From Photorhabdus bodei (lineage in GTDB: Bacteria; Pseudomonadota; Gammaproteobacteria; Enterobacterales; Enterobacteriaceae), in contig NZ_NSCM01000038.1 in assembly GCF_003287735.1 (NCBI RefSeq), forward strand, positions 1 through 48,727: a stretch of DNA of 48,727 bases. Direction: 5' to 3'. Of this stretch, positions 8,396-16,918 are shown piece after piece (the stretch's first letter is position 1; every line of letters starts with the position of its first letter). Position numbers and translations under genes: made by a program. The notes under the pieces were generated by a model that was given only the letters and a program-made list of their open reading frames with translations, was not told where the DNA came from and ran no database searches.

Positions 8396-9135
8396 TACAG
8401 CATAATAACCATGCTGGATGTTTCAGCCTTGAAGCGGTAATTCTCGCACCTGTGATGCCGTTTTGGGATCATGGCGATTTTTGCACTCCATTGCGCATAT
8501 TATTACAGAAAATGGGATATCAGGTGTCTATTATTGATACATTATCCTTAATTAATTCATCTGATCCTGACTACGCTATTAATATTATTGAATCTGAACT
8601 TAATCAACGTTTTTTCCAGCCTTATTTGCTTATCGGTTTTGCGATGTCAGGTACTCTGGCGCAATTGCTTGCGTCGCGCCTGAAAAACCTCACGGGAGTA
8701 ATCTCAGTGAGTGGTCCTGGGTATGCTGATTCGTTACTGACTAATAAGCTGGAACAATTAATAGCATTACTGAATAGAAATCAGCTAGATGAAGCGATTT
8801 CTGTGTTACATGACTTTGTTATTCCTGAAGGTGGGACTCCACTTCCTAAAATGCCTGCGATACCTGGTCATTTAAGAAATACTGCTCGGGAACGTATGAT
8901 AGTGGGATTTTCACTGTTGCTACAACTGGATGCCAGAGCAATATTGTGCAATTACAAAGGAAAATTTCTGAGCATAGTTGGCGGACGTTCGCAATTAGCC
9001 ACAGAATGTAATCAGGTGGTCAATACTAATCCTACGCACTGTTTTGTTGTCGTGGATGGAGCAGGAATGCGGCCTTGGGAAGATAAGCCGTTATTTATTA
9101 ACAATGTAATTAACGATTGGCTAAAAATCTTATGA
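8392..9135 (+). CDS. Alpha/beta-hydrolase-fold protein, probably missing catalytic His and Asp
   Basis: This 247-aa protein has the pattern of alpha/beta hydrolases: strand EAVILAPVMPFWDHG near residue 14 and a nucleophile-elbow-like IGFAMSGTLAQ with Ser86. Near the end is GAGMRPWEDKP (223-233), where active relatives have GAGH. The histidine position is Met226. The usual acid position (SIVGGRSQL, 194-202) also lacks Asp. It may therefore be non-catalytic or use different chemistry. GAGGAG lies seven bases before the ATG. Its start overlaps the aldolase stop and its stop overlaps the next ATG, so it is produced together with both. Confidence 0.65.
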   Translation: MIQHNNHAGCFSLEAVILAPVMPFWDHGDFCTPLRILLQKMGYQVSIIDTLSLINSSDPDYAINIIESELNQRFFQPYLLIGFAMSGTLAQLLASRLKNLTGVISVSGPGYADSLLTNKLEQLIALLNRNQLDEAISVLHDFVIPEGGTPLPKMPAIPGHLRNTARERMIVGFSLLLQLDARAILCNYKGKFLSIVGGRSQLATECNQVVNTNPTHCFVVVDGAGMRPWEDKPLFINNVINDWLKIL

Positions 9136-11297
9136 ATAAAAAAATTCTTATTTTACCTGGTGATGGTATTGGTCAGGAAGTATGCGATGCCGCTCTTCCC
9201 GTTTTTCAGGCTCTAAATCTTCCTGTGACATTGGAAATTGGGGATATTGGTTGGACTTGTTGGGAAAGAGAAGGTAACCCAGTGCCTGCCAATACTTGGG
9301 AAAAAATAGCTTCAGTAGATGCGGTGTTACTCGGCGCTATTACTAGTAAAGGTAAAGAAGAAGCACAACAAGCGTTGCCACCGCATCTGCGTGTGAAAAC
9401 GAGAAATTATGTGTCACCTGTTATCCAATTACGCCAGCGTTTGGGATTATATGCAAATATCCGCCCAGTACGTTATGTAGAAGGGGACCGTAAACCATTT
9501 CGCTGTTGTGTTATCAGGGAAAACAGCGAAGGACTATATGCAGGGTTCGATTTTAAAGGAATTCCCGCTACGGCAACGACTTGGTTACAGCACCCAAATA
9601 TAGATAAATATGGTCCTGAAGAAGCTGCATGGACAGTCCGTCTACAAACCCGTTTTGGTTTAGAACGTTTGTTTATCACTGCATTTGAGTATGCAAAGGA
9701 AAATAACTACTCCCGTGTAACCTTTGCGGATAAACCAAATGTAATGAGGGAAAGTGGGCACTTTGCAAAAGGTATTTTCGATACCGTTGCGGCAGGTTAC
9801 CCTGAAATAAAAGCGGATATCCACAATGTAGATGCAATAGCTTTATGGATGGTAAAAAAACCGCATGAATTTGGTGTCATTGTCTCTGAGAATATGTTCG
9901 GTGATATTTTGTCTGATTTGGCAGCGGGCGTAATGGGAGGTCTTGGTTTAGCGCCTAGCGCTAATATTGGTAGTGATATTGCATACTTTGAACCTGTACA
10001 CGGTAGTGCGCCTGGTATGGCAGGTAAAAATAAAGCCAATCCGGCAGCGATGTTTTACACAATAGCATTACTACTGGAACATCTTGGCTTTGCTGATGCA
10101 GCACAGCAAATTAACTGTGCAGTAGATAATGTGATACATGAAGGACGAACTGTTACTTATGATCTGGGTGGTAGCGCAACAACCCAACAAATGGCGCAGG
10201 CTATTATTAGTACTCTAAGTAAAAAATGCACTAGCTATTCTGCATCGGTTATTACTGTTGGTGATGAGCTCCTGAGTGGAAAATATCCTAATACTAATCT
10301 TCAGGATATTAGTGAATATCTCACGGAGCAGGGATATAAAGTGAAGCAACATCAGGTTTGCGCTGATGATATTAACCAGATTGCTACCGCAGTGGTTCGT
10401 AGGCTAGGGCAGGATACTCTCATTGTTGTGTGTGGCGGTCTTGGCCCGACACCGGATGATAAAACTCGTGAGGCGATAGCAAAAGTGGCAGGTAGTCCTT
10501 TGGAAATACGTGATAACGTCTGGGTGGAAATACAGAAACAATTGGAAAAACTGGGAGTATATTGTGATCACTCTAATCGATTCCAAGCCATGTTTCCGTC
10601 TGGAGCAAAGGTTATTCCCAATGTTACAGGTACAGCACCTGGCTTCAGTCTTAATGTTGATAGTAGCAAAATAGTTGTGTTGCCAGGGCCTCCGTCCCAA
10701 ATGCGGTTAATGTTGTCAGAAGAACATTCTATCCCTCCAGTAGCTGGCATGAGAGAGCGAAACTACCATTGGACACTAATCGGCGTTACTGAAAGTAAAG
10801 TCGGTACGATGGTGAACGCATTCTTTGATGGTGTTGAGTGTGATATTCACTATCTGTGGAAAGCGCCTTATGTAGTAGTACAAGTTATTACTCCTGCTGA
10901 TGCCCCTCTTTCCGTACGGCAATTGGTTAACTTTGGCACCATGTTTGAAAACAAATTGGTTAGTGATTGCCAGATGACTGCTATGGAAAAACTCAGTGAG
11001 CAATACCGTATTAACTGGTTCACAGATGATGATGAATTAAATACATATCTACACACAACATATGCAGTAAGTAATCCTTTAAAGTCTCTTTCGGTGAATA
11101 TTACTGTGTTTCCTTCTATAAGTTCATTTTTGTCTGGTGAAGAAATGCTTGGTCAGATGACCCTGACAACTATAGATGATGAAGGGCGACAACATTCGGT
11201 GGATTTTCCATGTAATAAATTGCTACTGCAACAATCTATACCAGAATATGCCGCCTGGAGTGTCCTGTGCGCACGTGAATCGAAAGGGGAAATGTAA
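9132..11297 (+). CDS. Isocitrate/isopropylmalate dehydrogenase-family enzyme fused to CinA-type domain
   Basis: This 721-aa protein has two parts. Residues 1-360 are a beta-decarboxylating dehydrogenase: GDGIGQE at 11-17, IRENSEGLYAG at 128-138 with the catalytic-type Tyr136, Lys201 in DKPN, metal-binding Asp234, Asp258 and Asp262, and the NAD loop EPVHGSAPGMAGK at 287-299. The ENSEGLY form resembles homoisocitrate and archaeal dehydrogenases. Residues 370-721 are a CinA/YfaY-type domain with GDELLSG at 377, GGLGPTPDDKTREA at 435-448 and LPGPPSQM at 517-524, plus a divergent tail without a clear PncC amidase. The ATG at 9132 overlaps the preceding stop, and an upstream TTG is rejected. I know of no standard fusion of this type. 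Confidence 0.8.
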   Translation: MNKKILILPGDGIGQEVCDAALPVFQALNLPVTLEIGDIGWTCWEREGNPVPANTWEKIASVDAVLLGAITSKGKEEAQQALPPHLRVKTRNYVSPVIQLRQRLGLYANIRPVRYVEGDRKPFRCCVIRENSEGLYAGFDFKGIPATATTWLQHPNIDKYGPEEAAWTVRLQTRFGLERLFITAFEYAKENNYSRVTFADKPNVMRESGHFAKGIFDTVAAGYPEIKADIHNVDAIALWMVKKPHEFGVIVSENMFGDILSDLAAGVMGGLGLAPSANIGSDIAYFEPVHGSAPGMAGKNKANPAAMFYTIALLLEHLGFADAAQQINCAVDNVIHEGRTVTYDLGGSATTQQMAQAIISTLSKKCTSYSASVITVGDELLSGKYPNTNLQDISEYLTEQGYKVKQHQVCADDINQIATAVVRRLGQDTLIVVCGGLGPTPDDKTREAIAKVAGSPLEIRDNVWVEIQKQLEKLGVYCDHSNRFQAMFPSGAKVIPNVTGTAPGFSLNVDSSKIVVLPGPPSQMRLMLSEEHSIPPVAGMRERNYHWTLIGVTESKVGTMVNAFFDGVECDIHYLWKAPYVVVQVITPADAPLSVRQLVNFGTMFENKLVSDCQMTAMEKLSEQYRINWFTDDDELNTYLHTTYAVSNPLKSLSVNITVFPSISSFLSGEEMLGQMTLTTIDDEGRQHSVDFPCNKLLLQQSIPEYAAWSVLCARESKGEM

Positions 11298-11974
11298 TGC
11301 AAACTACACAAATTGATCAAATCAAAAAGCGTCTAATGGAGCTTGACAGTGCGGCTATATCGGATGCAATGGATAGTCTGCATATTCCTGCTGGACTGGC
11401 TGGAATTGTGCCACGTAGTAATGTCGGGATTAAAATGGCTGGACCTGCTTTTACTGTACGTTATGAACCTATCATTCCGGAACAGGGCAAGTTTCTTAAT
11501 GCTGGAAACTACATTGATGAAGTACCTGCTGGATATGTAATAGTGGTTGATAATCAGGGGCGTACGGATTGTACCAGTTGGGGTAATATCTTAACTTTTA
11601 AAGCTGTACAAAAAGGAATCTCAGGCTCTGTAATTTATGGGTCAGCCAGAGACTTGTCTGAGGTTCGCAGATTGGAATATCCCTTATTTACGACGGGGGT
11701 TTATATGGTATCCGGAAAGAATCGTGCCAAGGTTGCTGCAACACAATGCACTTTGGATATTGGCGGTGTAGTGATATTTCCAGGAGATTGGATTTTTGCT
11801 GATGATAATGGTGCGTTAGCCATCCCGCAGCAGTATTTGCTCACCGTTATTGAGCGTGCGGAAAATGTTGACAAAACTGAACAAGCTATTATTGAGGCTA
11901 TAACTAACGGAGAAGATCTGGTTAACGCCCGCGAAAAACTGGGATATGCCGTACCTTGGAAAACTGTGCAATGA
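11297..11974 (+). CDS. RraA / HMG-CHA aldolase-family protein
   Basis: This 225-aa protein is a full-length member of the RraA-like family. That family includes RNase E inhibitors and 4-hydroxy-4-methyl-2-oxoglutarate/4-carboxy-4-hydroxy-2-oxoadipate aldolases that also decarboxylate oxaloacetate. It shows EVPAGYVIVVDNQG at 75-88, WGNILTFKAVQKGISG at 95-110, the catalytic Arg118-Asp119 in SARDLSEV and GDWIFADDNGALAIP at 163-177. Retention of the Arg-Asp pair favours an enzyme over a pure regulator. The ATG shares one base with the previous stop (TAATG), and GGGGA lies upstream. In this operon it could cleave or decarboxylate a hydroxy-oxo-acid intermediate. Confidence 0.8.
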   Translation: MQTTQIDQIKKRLMELDSAAISDAMDSLHIPAGLAGIVPRSNVGIKMAGPAFTVRYEPIIPEQGKFLNAGNYIDEVPAGYVIVVDNQGRTDCTSWGNILTFKAVQKGISGSVIYGSARDLSEVRRLEYPLFTTGVYMVSGKNRAKVAATQCTLDIGGVVIFPGDWIFADDNGALAIPQQYLLTVIERAENVDKTEQAIIEAITNGEDLVNAREKLGYAVPWKTVQ

Positions 11975-12852
11975 GTCAGATGTTTATAGAATACTGGGAG
12001 AGAAAACTTCGTTTTCTGGATGTACATTATCATGCTCGCCCCGATAGTTACATTCGGCGGTACAATGTGCTTGAAGCTGGAAGGGAATATGCCCGACATG
12101 GTGGTGGAGTTGTACTTAAAAACCATTTGGGGAGTGTTACTGCTTTGTCGTCACTGGCTCAGGAAGCAAGACTTCCGGTTTTTGGTTCGGTAGTATTGAA
12201 CGCAGCCTCTGGAGGGCTGGCAATTAACTCTGTTATCCAGTCACTGAGTCAGTACCAGTTCTGTAGAGTTCCGCGGCTGCTGGTTCATCTGCCGACTATT
12301 GTCCCTACAAGCCATAAAAGTGTAATGAAGCGTTCTTGGGCAAATGCTTTCGCGCAAACTTTAGCACAGCAACCTTTGTCTGTTGTCGATAGCAATGGGC
12401 GGTTGCATAACGAGATCCATGAGTTAATTAGTTTTGCGCAGCAGCATAATGTTGTGCTGTCATCAGGCCATGCTTCACGTTATGAAGTTATGCAACTTAT
12501 TGATGCGATTACTGCTGCGGGTGGTTGTAAGTTCATGCTGAACCAACCTGCCAGTCCTATGACAGGATTAAAAGCGAAAGATCTTAAAGCGTTGGGTAAA
12601 CATGATTGGCTTTATGTGGAGCAAACAGCATTAACTGTTTATCTTGGTTATCAGACAACTGAGGATTTTTTTGAAGTGTTATCGGAGGTGAATAATGTTG
12701 TCTATAGCTCTGATCTTGGACAGCCAGTTCAGCCAGATGTTAAGCAATGGTTGGACGATAGTGAACGCTGGTTTAAAACCGCTGGCCTTGGTGAAGAACA
12801 CATCCGAGATATCTGTTTACTGAATCCACTGCGGATGTTGGCTCCGGGTTAG
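11971..12852 (+). CDS. DUF6282-family amidohydrolase-like protein
   Basis: This 293-aa protein resembles the DUF6282 branch of metal-dependent TIM-barrel hydrolases. Candidate metal ligands are His19 and His21 (LDVHYHARPD), Lys50 and His52 (VLKNHLGS), His167 (SSGHASRYE) and Asp248 (YSSDLGQP). Where relatives have a THP motif after the GH motif, this protein reads NQPASP (191-196), so one ligand may be altered. The start at 11971 overlaps the preceding stop as ATGA, and a longer frame from 11956 is rejected. It is the last gene of the operon. I see no terminator hairpin directly after it. The reaction is unknown; hydrolysis of an amide, lactone or lactam would fit the fold. Confidence 0.65.
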   Translation: MSQMFIEYWERKLRFLDVHYHARPDSYIRRYNVLEAGREYARHGGGVVLKNHLGSVTALSSLAQEARLPVFGSVVLNAASGGLAINSVIQSLSQYQFCRVPRLLVHLPTIVPTSHKSVMKRSWANAFAQTLAQQPLSVVDSNGRLHNEIHELISFAQQHNVVLSSGHASRYEVMQLIDAITAAGGCKFMLNQPASPMTGLKAKDLKALGKHDWLYVEQTALTVYLGYQTTEDFFEVLSEVNNVVYSSDLGQPVQPDVKQWLDDSERWFKTAGLGEEHIRDICLLNPLRMLAPG

Positions 12853-14301
12853 ATATTAGGTTCATTGACTGAGAAGACGATAATTATCTGTTGTTGGTTG
12901 AATATGGAGAGTTGCAACAAAGATCTATGAAATTAGCTGGAATTATTTGACTACAACACCACTAGAACATGACCATGCTCGCGCTTTGAAAAACGATATA
13001 GCAATATCCAAATCATTTGTGAAGTTGACGGGCAATAGTTTTTATAAAGAGGAACGGTTTAATCGAACCGTAGAAAAGCCATATTACATGCTCTCCCACT
13101 TTGAGTTTTATCATGAGCAGGTTTTAAACTGTTATTTAAAGTCACTGTTTTAATTTAGGGTTTTAATCAGTATAGTGTTTTGATGGTTTATGGTCACTTT
13201 TACCACCTGATTTTTATTAAGTTTAATTACTATAGGATATCTATTTTACGTTAAATCAACGTTAATCATACCCTTTACTGACGCTGTTTTACCGGCAATT
13301 CTGAGTAATTTTAATAAATTACTACCCTTGATGTTTTTTCAGATAACCCCCGTTTTTCAGAGTGTTAATCCTGCCAGATTAATCGTTTTATCCATTTTTT
13401 ATTGCGTTGTTTTTATGGCTTTCTTCATAAAATAACAATGAGAAAGTGCGTTAATACCATCTGTTCGGATAATATCCCTTTGCGTGCTGATTTCTTTTCG
13501 ACTTTCTCTCAATGGTTGATGGCTTCGATTAAATATAATTAACCCTCTTGGATTCACATAATAAGTGCAACATCGTTAATCCGGAAGTAAACAGTTTTTT
13601 AGTCATTTTGTCTTGCTTAAATAAGATTCCAAAATAGTGCTACATCTTATGCCACCCATAATTCTATGTATAACAATGGGTTGAATAAGGCTATGTGTAG
13701 CAGAATTATGAAACGTTATTTAAAAATCTGGTATTAATCGGAACCTATTTTTTTAACCTTTGTCTGATGTATAACTGAGTTAATCACCTCTAAAAAGGTG
13801 CTTGCGATCGCAAAAAAAGGAAAATAGCTCATTTCTTTAATCATCTTTAATGTTTTTAAACGTTTTTGTTCTTTTTTTCATGTTTAATCTAAAAGCTTCT
13901 CAACTTTTTTTAACGATTATCCTCATTTTTCGTAAACTTCTTTCAGTCATGCAGAATCTTTTGTTTGAGAAAATTTTCTTAATGTGGTTAATCCTGTTGA
14001 ATGTTTTGATACAATCTCATCTTCTTGTTTTTTGATTAACGCTATTATTTTGTCATGTGGTTAATAAATTCAAAAGCCGTTTTTCCTGATGTTTTCTCTT
14101 CTAATATCAGTATAGTACCGAGTTTTTTTACCTGCTTTAAAAAATCTTTAATCACTTTCGGTTTTACCTTTAATGACTAACGTTTTTACCGGTTTTTTCG
14201 TGATGCGCTTGCCCTTTTTCCAGATTTTAAAACCACACTGATTTTACCTCAAGGTGGGTTTTAACGTGGTGGTAAATTCTGTTTGGAGAACAGAACTTGA
14301 T
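12853..14301. other. 1.45-kb AT-rich stretch without a convincing gene
   Basis: All six frames are broken by stops. A 68-codon TTG-started frame (12947-13153, plus) and a 61-codon frame at 13850-14035 have no recognisable content. On the minus strand near 14000-14270 short Lys-rich runs occur in different frames, which may mark a decayed gene. An inverted repeat with arms CATAATTCT and AGAATTATG spans 13657-13710, and a small hairpin (CACCT...AGGTG) lies at 13785-13800. The stretch looks like degraded accessory DNA at the right edge of the island. Confidence 0.5.
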
Positions 14302-14369
14302 TAAAACAAAGTGTCGGCTAAAAAGCCGCACTTTGTCAGCAATCCGAAGGAGCGTTTAAGCGCTCCTTC
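14302..14369 (-). terminator. Terminator of aroQ-accB-accC
   Basis: Two hairpins follow accC on the minus strand. The first pairs GAAGGAGCG with CGCTCCTTC (14346-14369). The second pairs ACAAAGTG/CGGCT with AGCCG/ACACTTTGT (14306-14336) and is followed on the minus strand by TTTT. The second is a standard intrinsic terminator. Confidence 0.8.
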
Positions 14370-14396
14370 AAAGGTATTGATGTCATTAAACCGGTT

Positions 14397-15746
14397 TTAA
14401 GTTTCCTGTAATCCCAGTTTTTTCTCCAGATAGTGGATATTCGTGCCACCATTCTGAAAGTTTTCATCATTCATAATCGTCTGTTGAAGCTCGATATTTG
14501 TTTTGATGCCATCAATGATCAATTCTGCCAATGCATTTTTCATACGGGCAATGGCATTGTCACGATTTTCACCGTAAGTAATCAGCTTACCAATCATTGA
14601 ATCATAGTAAGGGGGAACGGTGTAGCCAGCATAAATATGCGATTCCCAACGTACGCCAAATCCACCCGGTGAGTGGAAGCGGGTAATTTTACCTGGGCTT
14701 GGCAGGAATGTGTTCGGATCTTCGGCATTGATACGACACTCAATCGCGTGACCACGAATCACAACATCTTTCTGCTTAATTGAAAGTGGCATGCCTGCGG
14801 CAATCCGCAACTGCTCTTTAATCAAGTCAACACCGGTAATCATTTCTGTAACGGGATGTTCGACCTGAATACGGGTGTTCATCTCAATGAAGTAGAACTC
14901 GCCGTTTTCATACAGGAATTCGAAAGTACCGGCGCCACGATAGCTAATTTCGATACATGCGTTAGCACAACGTTCACCAATACTGCGGCGCATCTCTGGC
15001 GTAATACCCGGAGCAGGGGCTTCTTCGACAACTTTCTGGTGACGGCGTTGCATGGAGCAATCACGTTCAGCCAGATAAATTGCTTGACCTTGACCGTCGG
15101 CCAATACCTGGATTTCAATATGACGTGGATTCTCAAGGAATTTTTCCATATAAACCATATCGTTATTGAAAGCAGCTTTTGCTTCCGCACGGGTCATATT
15201 GATTGATTGTTCCAGATCTTTATCACTGCGGACGACGCGCATACCGCGACCACCGCCGCCGCCGGATGCTTTGATGATGACAGGATAGCCGATGCGTTTA
15301 GCGATGGTTTTGTTTTTCTCTGTGTCATCAGACAATGGACCATCAGAGCCAGGTACACAAGGAACGCCCGCTTTTTTCATCGCATTGATAGCAGAAACCT
15401 TATCACCCATCAGGCGGATCGTTTCTGCTTTTGGACCGATAAAAATAAAGCCAGAACGTTCAACCTGTTCAGCAAAATCTGCATTTTCAGACAGAAAACC
15501 GTAGCCAGGGTGAATGGCTACTGCGCCAGCGATTTCTGCCGCGGAAATAATCGCAGGGATATTAAGATAGCTTTTTGCAGAAGCTGCCGGGCCGATACAG
15601 ATAGTTTCATCTGCCAGCAGTACGTGTTTTAAATCACGATCCGCAGAGGAATGTACCGCAACGGTTTTGATCCCTAACTCTTTACAAGCTCGCAGGATAC
15701 GCAGGGCAATTTCACCACGGTTAGCAATTACAATTTTATCAAGCAT
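14397..15746 (-). CDS. accC: Acetyl-CoA carboxylase, biotin carboxylase subunit
   Basis: AccC carboxylates the biotin on AccB using ATP and bicarbonate, the first half-reaction of malonyl-CoA synthesis for fatty acids. The 449 aa equal the E. coli length. The biotin carboxylase N-domain (MLDKIVIANRGEIALRILRA) is followed by the ATP-grasp domain. That domain has the glycine-rich loop KASGGGGGRGMRVV near residue 160 and EMNTRIQVEHPVTE near residue 290, which holds catalytic Glu, Asn and Arg. It lies 12 bp after accB. In E. coli yhdT follows directly; here terminators and the island do. Confidence 0.98.
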   Translation of the reverse strand: MLDKIVIANRGEIALRILRACKELGIKTVAVHSSADRDLKHVLLADETICIGPAASAKSYLNIPAIISAAEIAGAVAIHPGYGFLSENADFAEQVERSGFIFIGPKAETIRLMGDKVSAINAMKKAGVPCVPGSDGPLSDDTEKNKTIAKRIGYPVIIKASGGGGGRGMRVVRSDKDLEQSINMTRAEAKAAFNNDMVYMEKFLENPRHIEIQVLADGQGQAIYLAERDCSMQRRHQKVVEEAPAPGITPEMRRSIGERCANACIEISYRGAGTFEFLYENGEFYFIEMNTRIQVEHPVTEMITGVDLIKEQLRIAAGMPLSIKQKDVVIRGHAIECRINAEDPNTFLPSPGKITRFHSPGGFGVRWESHIYAGYTVPPYYDSMIGKLITYGENRDNAIARMKNALAELIIDGIKTNIELQQTIMNDENFQNGGTNIHYLEKKLGLQET

Positions 15747-15758
15747 GGGAACGCCTCG

Positions 15759-16229
15759 TTATTCGATGACGACCAATGGCTCGTCAAATTCAACGGGTTG
15801 GCCGTTTTCCACAAGAATCGCTTTAACCACACCTGCTTTGTCGGCTTCAATCTGATTCATCATTTTCATTGCTTCAACGATGCAGAGGGTATCGCCCACA
15901 TTGACACGTTGGCCGATTTCGATAAACGGTTTCGCATCTGGGCTAGGCGTACGATAGAAGGTACCTACCATTGGAGAACGAACAACGTGGCCGTCGATTG
16001 CAGCCGATCTGCCGCTGATCGTTTCTGGTAGAGCCTGAGAAGGCGCAACAGCGCTAGCCAGCGCAGGTTGTTGCGCTTGGACGGGAATATATTGTTGAGC
16101 TGCCGGAAAACTCTGGGGGGCTAATGCGCGGCTGATGCGCACTGACTCTTCCCCTTCAGAAATTTCCAGTTCAGAAATGCCAGATTCTTCAACCAGCTCG
16201 ATCAGTTTTTTTATCTTACGAATATCCAT
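15759..16229 (-). CDS. accB: Biotin carboxyl carrier protein of acetyl-CoA carboxylase
   Basis: AccB carries the biotin that shuttles CO2 between AccC and the AccAD transferase. The 156-aa protein has an N-terminal helical region, an Ala/Pro/Gln-rich linker (about residues 35-75) and a C-terminal biotinyl domain. The domain shows the invariant EAMKM motif, whose Lys near residue 122 is biotinylated by BirA, and the thumb-like segment TFYRTPSPDAKPF. It is the second gene of aroQ-accB-accC, 25 bp after aroQ. In E. coli AccB represses its own operon; whether it does here cannot be seen. Confidence 0.98.
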   Translation of the reverse strand: MDIRKIKKLIELVEESGISELEISEGEESVRISRALAPQSFPAAQQYIPVQAQQPALASAVAPSQALPETISGRSAAIDGHVVRSPMVGTFYRTPSPDAKPFIEIGQRVNVGDTLCIVEAMKMMNQIEADKAGVVKAILVENGQPVEFDEPLVVIE

Positions 16230-16254
16230 GAGTGTGATTCCGTACTCTTCTGTT

Positions 16255-16710
16255 TCATTTAGTTGAGTTTTGCAAGCGGTTTACCGCTGCCTGTAATGCA
16301 AAGCTATAGCCATCTACCCCTAAACCGCAGATTACACCAACAGCAAGATCTGAAAGATATGAGTGATGACGAAATGGCTCGCGGGCGTGAACATTGGAGA
16401 GATGGATCTCAATAAATGGGATCTTCACTGTCAGCAATGCATCACGCAGTGCCACGCTGGTATGCGTGAATGCAGCAGGGTTAATCAAGATAAAATCAGT
16501 ATTACCCTGCGCAGAATGAATTCTATTTATCAGCTCAAACTCTGCGTTGGATTGCAGGTGACTGAATCTAACCCCTGATTGATGGGCTTCTTCAGATAAT
16601 TTGCTGACGATATCATCAAGCGTTAAGTTGCCATAGATATCAGGTTCCCGGGTTCCTAACATATTCAAGTTAGGGCCGTTAAGGAGTAAAATGTGAAACT
16701 TTCCTGCCAT
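16255..16710 (-). CDS. aroQ: Type II 3-dehydroquinate dehydratase
   Basis: AroQ converts 3-dehydroquinate to 3-dehydroshikimate in aromatic amino acid synthesis. The 151-aa protein has the family start LLNGPNLNMLGTREPDIYG, including the catalytic Tyr and the flexible lid Arg. It also has INPAAFTHTSVALRDAL and the motif EIHLSNVHAREPFRHHSY with the catalytic His. E. coli uses the unrelated type I enzyme AroD, but Yersinia and related genera carry aroQ directly before accB, as here. The roughly 200-bp gap to acuI must hold the promoter; no clear boxes were assigned. Confidence 0.97.
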   Translation of the reverse strand: MAGKFHILLLNGPNLNMLGTREPDIYGNLTLDDIVSKLSEEAHQSGVRFSHLQSNAEFELINRIHSAQGNTDFILINPAAFTHTSVALRDALLTVKIPFIEIHLSNVHAREPFRHHSYLSDLAVGVICGLGVDGYSFALQAAVNRLQNSTK

Positions 16711-16918
16711 TGTGCTGGTATCTCCGGCAATTTGTCAACAACTGCCCAACATAATCCTATATTAACGATTTGTCATCTTTTTATAACAGCCACAAGTTCA
16801 TTTCGGCGACAAAGCGCGACATTATAATGATATCGTAGCATTTAGCAGCTAAATACTGGTCTTATCAGAAAAAATGTCAAGAATAAAACCACTGTACTTT
16901 AGAGGCTAATCACAATTC

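Noticed and set aside
6235..12852. Phosphonate-type pathway (fosfomycin- or FR-900098-like)
   Set aside because: An HMGL-type enzyme and an isocitrate-dehydrogenase-type enzyme occur in such pathways, but there is no PEP mutase or aconitase-like gene in the operon.
12947..13153. 68-codon TTG-started plus frame
   Set aside because: No ribosome-binding site, no known family and stops all around. It may be a gene remnant.
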